Assembly (NCBI GenBank): GCA_016748015.1
Contig: JAAOMT010000436.1
Location: 1,603,596 to 1,667,595, forward strand
Reading direction: 5' to 3'
From: Geosiphon pyriformis
Taxonomy: Eukaryota > Glomeromycota > Glomeromycetes > Archaeosporales > Geosiphonaceae
Length of the DNA stretch: 64,000 nucleotides
Each line of letters begins with the position of its first letter. The first letter of the stretch is position 1. The position numbers and the translations under genes were made by a program. Positions 62,125-64,000 of the stretch are shown here, one piece after another. A model generated the notes under the pieces. That model searched no databases. It was not told the DNA's origin and worked only from the letters and a program-made list of their open reading frames with translations.

Positions 62125-63775
62125 TTAAATAGAAAAATTGTATAATTTTAAGATTAAATGAGTTGCAAAAAGAAAGAAATAAATAAATAAATTTCAAATA
62201 TTTAACTTTTCTCTTTTATAAGTTGGTTTTGGATGAAAATAATTCATATATAAATCAAAGCACAAGATGAAACTTCGGATTAACATGTCCTATTAATCAC
62301 TTAATTTGCGCCATAATATATTAATTTTAATTGTGTGTTTACCCACGCCACGGTGAATATTGCTTCTAGGGCTGAGAAAACATTTTGACTGTAACACTTT
62401 TTGAATTTTATTCTTTGGTTTAGTAAAACAAATCTTTATAATAAATTTATTAATTCATATGAATTTCACAAAGAACATCATTTTGCAACAAACTGGTTAC
62501 AATGGTACACCCAATTGTTGTTATTCACACAATTAAAAAGAATTGGGTGATCCATCAATAAGAAGCGAAAAACTTTTTTTTTAGCATTATTAGGATATAT
62601 AAGTCTCAGTATTTCACTTTCAACAACGTATATGTACTGTAATAATACTTTCTTATTTAGAAATTTATTTTTAATAAAAGAAACGTTACATAACACTGAA
62701 AAATATCCAAAAGCTCCTGGTAAACCCGAGATATTCTCTTACATTCATCAATTATCCAACTTAAACTAATTAATTTCTAATTAAATACTAGGTACTTTGG
62801 TATCAGCCCAATCCCGTAATTATACTTTATCAATATTTTTAACATGTAATACAGAAAGCATCTTAAAAACTTCTCAAGACTAAGGGGGCTATCTATACAT
62901 CAAGAATTTTTTGTGCTTAGAAATCAAAATCAAGTTATGTCGATCTATGTTATTTATGGAGTTGTGAATATTATATTAATCAATTTAGTGTTGTAGGAAT
63001 AATAATAATTCTCCTCAATTTGGTATAGATATTTCAAAATCTTTGGTAGTTGATTATTTACTTTGCTTCCCAACCCCCCTCTTTCCCCTAAATTTAGGAA
63101 AAAACTTGGGGAAGTAAATGTTTGAGGTATATAAATATGGAAAAATATTTTGATGATTCCTGTTTCATCTGATTCTAGAAAGTCGATCACATATAGTAAG
63201 ATTATTATTGCTGTCTAATACCCTTTTTGTAAAAATATTTCATTTATTAATTAAAAATACTTTTAATGAAAATTGTAGTCTTTTAAAATGATCAGTTTAA
63301 AAATTAATTCAGTCAAATATTCAATTTAGCAATTTAATAAACTATTTTTCCAACCAAATCTGTTATTATTATTATTATTATTATTATTATCATTATTATT
63401 ATTAAGCATATATTGGTTGTTCTTAATTTTAATAATTTATTTTGGCTGTGGTATTTTTCAAAATTTATAACATAATTTGGTCTTTTAAATATTGATTAAA
63501 TTAAATTTTTAAATTAAACTAAATGATAATAGATGTATTCAAAATACAATTAAGTATTTATATTTTAACATATATATTTTAAAAATAATATTTTAATAAA
63601 TTAAAATTAAAATTTATAGAATGTTATACCTAAAAAATATTATTAAAAATATTTTGTCATTTTTCTAATTACTAATTATAACAAAAATTATTTTTTAATT
63701 AACTTTAAAAAATTTATTATTATTAAAAAATTTAATTCTCAAGTTAAATTTATTGTTTCACATAATTTAGGAAGT
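62125..63775. other. Interval with little support for genes
   Basis: A reverse open frame at 62478-62696 has moderate complexity but no motif. An ATT microsatellite lies at about 63363-63404. Nothing else is seen. Confidence 0.4.
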
Positions 63776-63785
63776 TAATTCCTAG

Positions 63786-63974
63786 AACTATAAATTTTTT
63801 TTTGGTTCATCTGTACGAGCAAATAATTGGGCTCAGCATTATCCAACAGCAGAATGTAACGTGCCCAAAGGCCACAAAGTTTTATTGTCTATTCCAAATG
63901 TGGCGTCAAAGAATATCGAAGTTAAGAATCTCACGATGATCTTGATGCAAGGCGATAAATTGAGTAACTTTTAA
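63786..63974 (+). CDS. Possible terminal exon of an unidentified gene
   Basis: After an acceptor-like CCTAG, about 63 codons stay open to TAA at 63972-63974. The peptide (contains ANNWAQHYPTAECNVPKGHK) has balanced composition and higher GC than the flanks, typical of real exons in this window. Upstream exons are not visible in the preceding AT-rich sequence. Family unknown; it could equally be a fragment. Confidence 0.35.
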   Translation, partial: NYKFFFGSSVRANNWAQHYPTAECNVPKGHKVLLSIPNVASKNIEVKNLTMILMQGDKLSNF

Positions 63975-64000
63975 GTAGAAAATCCACACTTCTAATCACA

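Overview
This is a very AT-rich eukaryotic window with short (about 80-150 nt) GT-AG introns. It contains no operons, tRNAs, rRNAs or prokaryote-type features that I can see. The dominant content is an array of class-3 (fungal) lipase / feruloyl-esterase-like alpha/beta-hydrolase genes. Other pieces are a decayed Sel1-repeat gene, Tc1/mariner elements and one solo LTR. Extreme AT content, microsatellites, Sel1-repeat debris and an expanded lipase-3 family together suggest an early-diverging fungus. An arbuscular-mycorrhizal fungus (Glomeromycotina, Rhizophagus-like) is my best guess, but it is inference because no marker gene is present.

Layout. There are fifteen lipase-3 loci, named L1-L15 here. 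Intact: L1 (370-2085 +), L2 (3364-4781 -), L4 (8138-9559 -), L5 (12154-13636 -), L6 (15541-17042 -), L8 (23464-25189 -), L9 (26844-28684 -), L10 (30942-32490 +), L11 (34962-36577 -), L12 (38684-40273 -), L13 (43396-44794 -), L15 (56382-57827 -). Broken: L3 (6213-7415 -), L7 (22233-22670 +), L14 (54017-55250 -). Two tiny relic exons lie at 5906-6020 and 7791-7920. Non-lipase items: Sel1-repeat pseudogene (~18040-18470), ~340-bp tandem repeats (19360-20765), degraded Tc1 transposase (~20990-21470), solo LTR (29796-30043), small secreted-protein ORF with a stop in its signal peptide (46066-46404), and a full Tc1 element with 27-bp perfect inverted repeats and a dead transposase (48233-49587). The last 3 kb hold only unidentified coding-like fragments. 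49.6-54.0 kb is an AT desert.

I reconstructed every intact lipase exon by exon. All 12 keep one intron plan: a phase-1 intron after exon 1, a phase-1 intron directly after the nucleophile elbow, and a phase-0 intron before a short last exon carrying the catalytic His (HxGP[YF]). Only four genes (L1, L4, L5, L8) keep the catalytic Ser (GHSLGG, GYSLGG, GFSLGG, GYSFGG). The other eight read GHGxGG, GHDIGG or GHALGG. They have lost the nucleophile while retaining open frames, splice sites and the Asp and His positions. The split coincides with topology: the Ser-containing proteins begin with a signal-peptide-like segment and a 'PID/PVE' motif, and the Ser-less ones mostly have a basic N-terminus and a single membrane segment (type II anchor). 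The array therefore looks like a mix of secreted lipases and membrane-anchored pseudo-lipases that may bind rather than cleave lipid or ester substrates. This is the most interesting system in the window.
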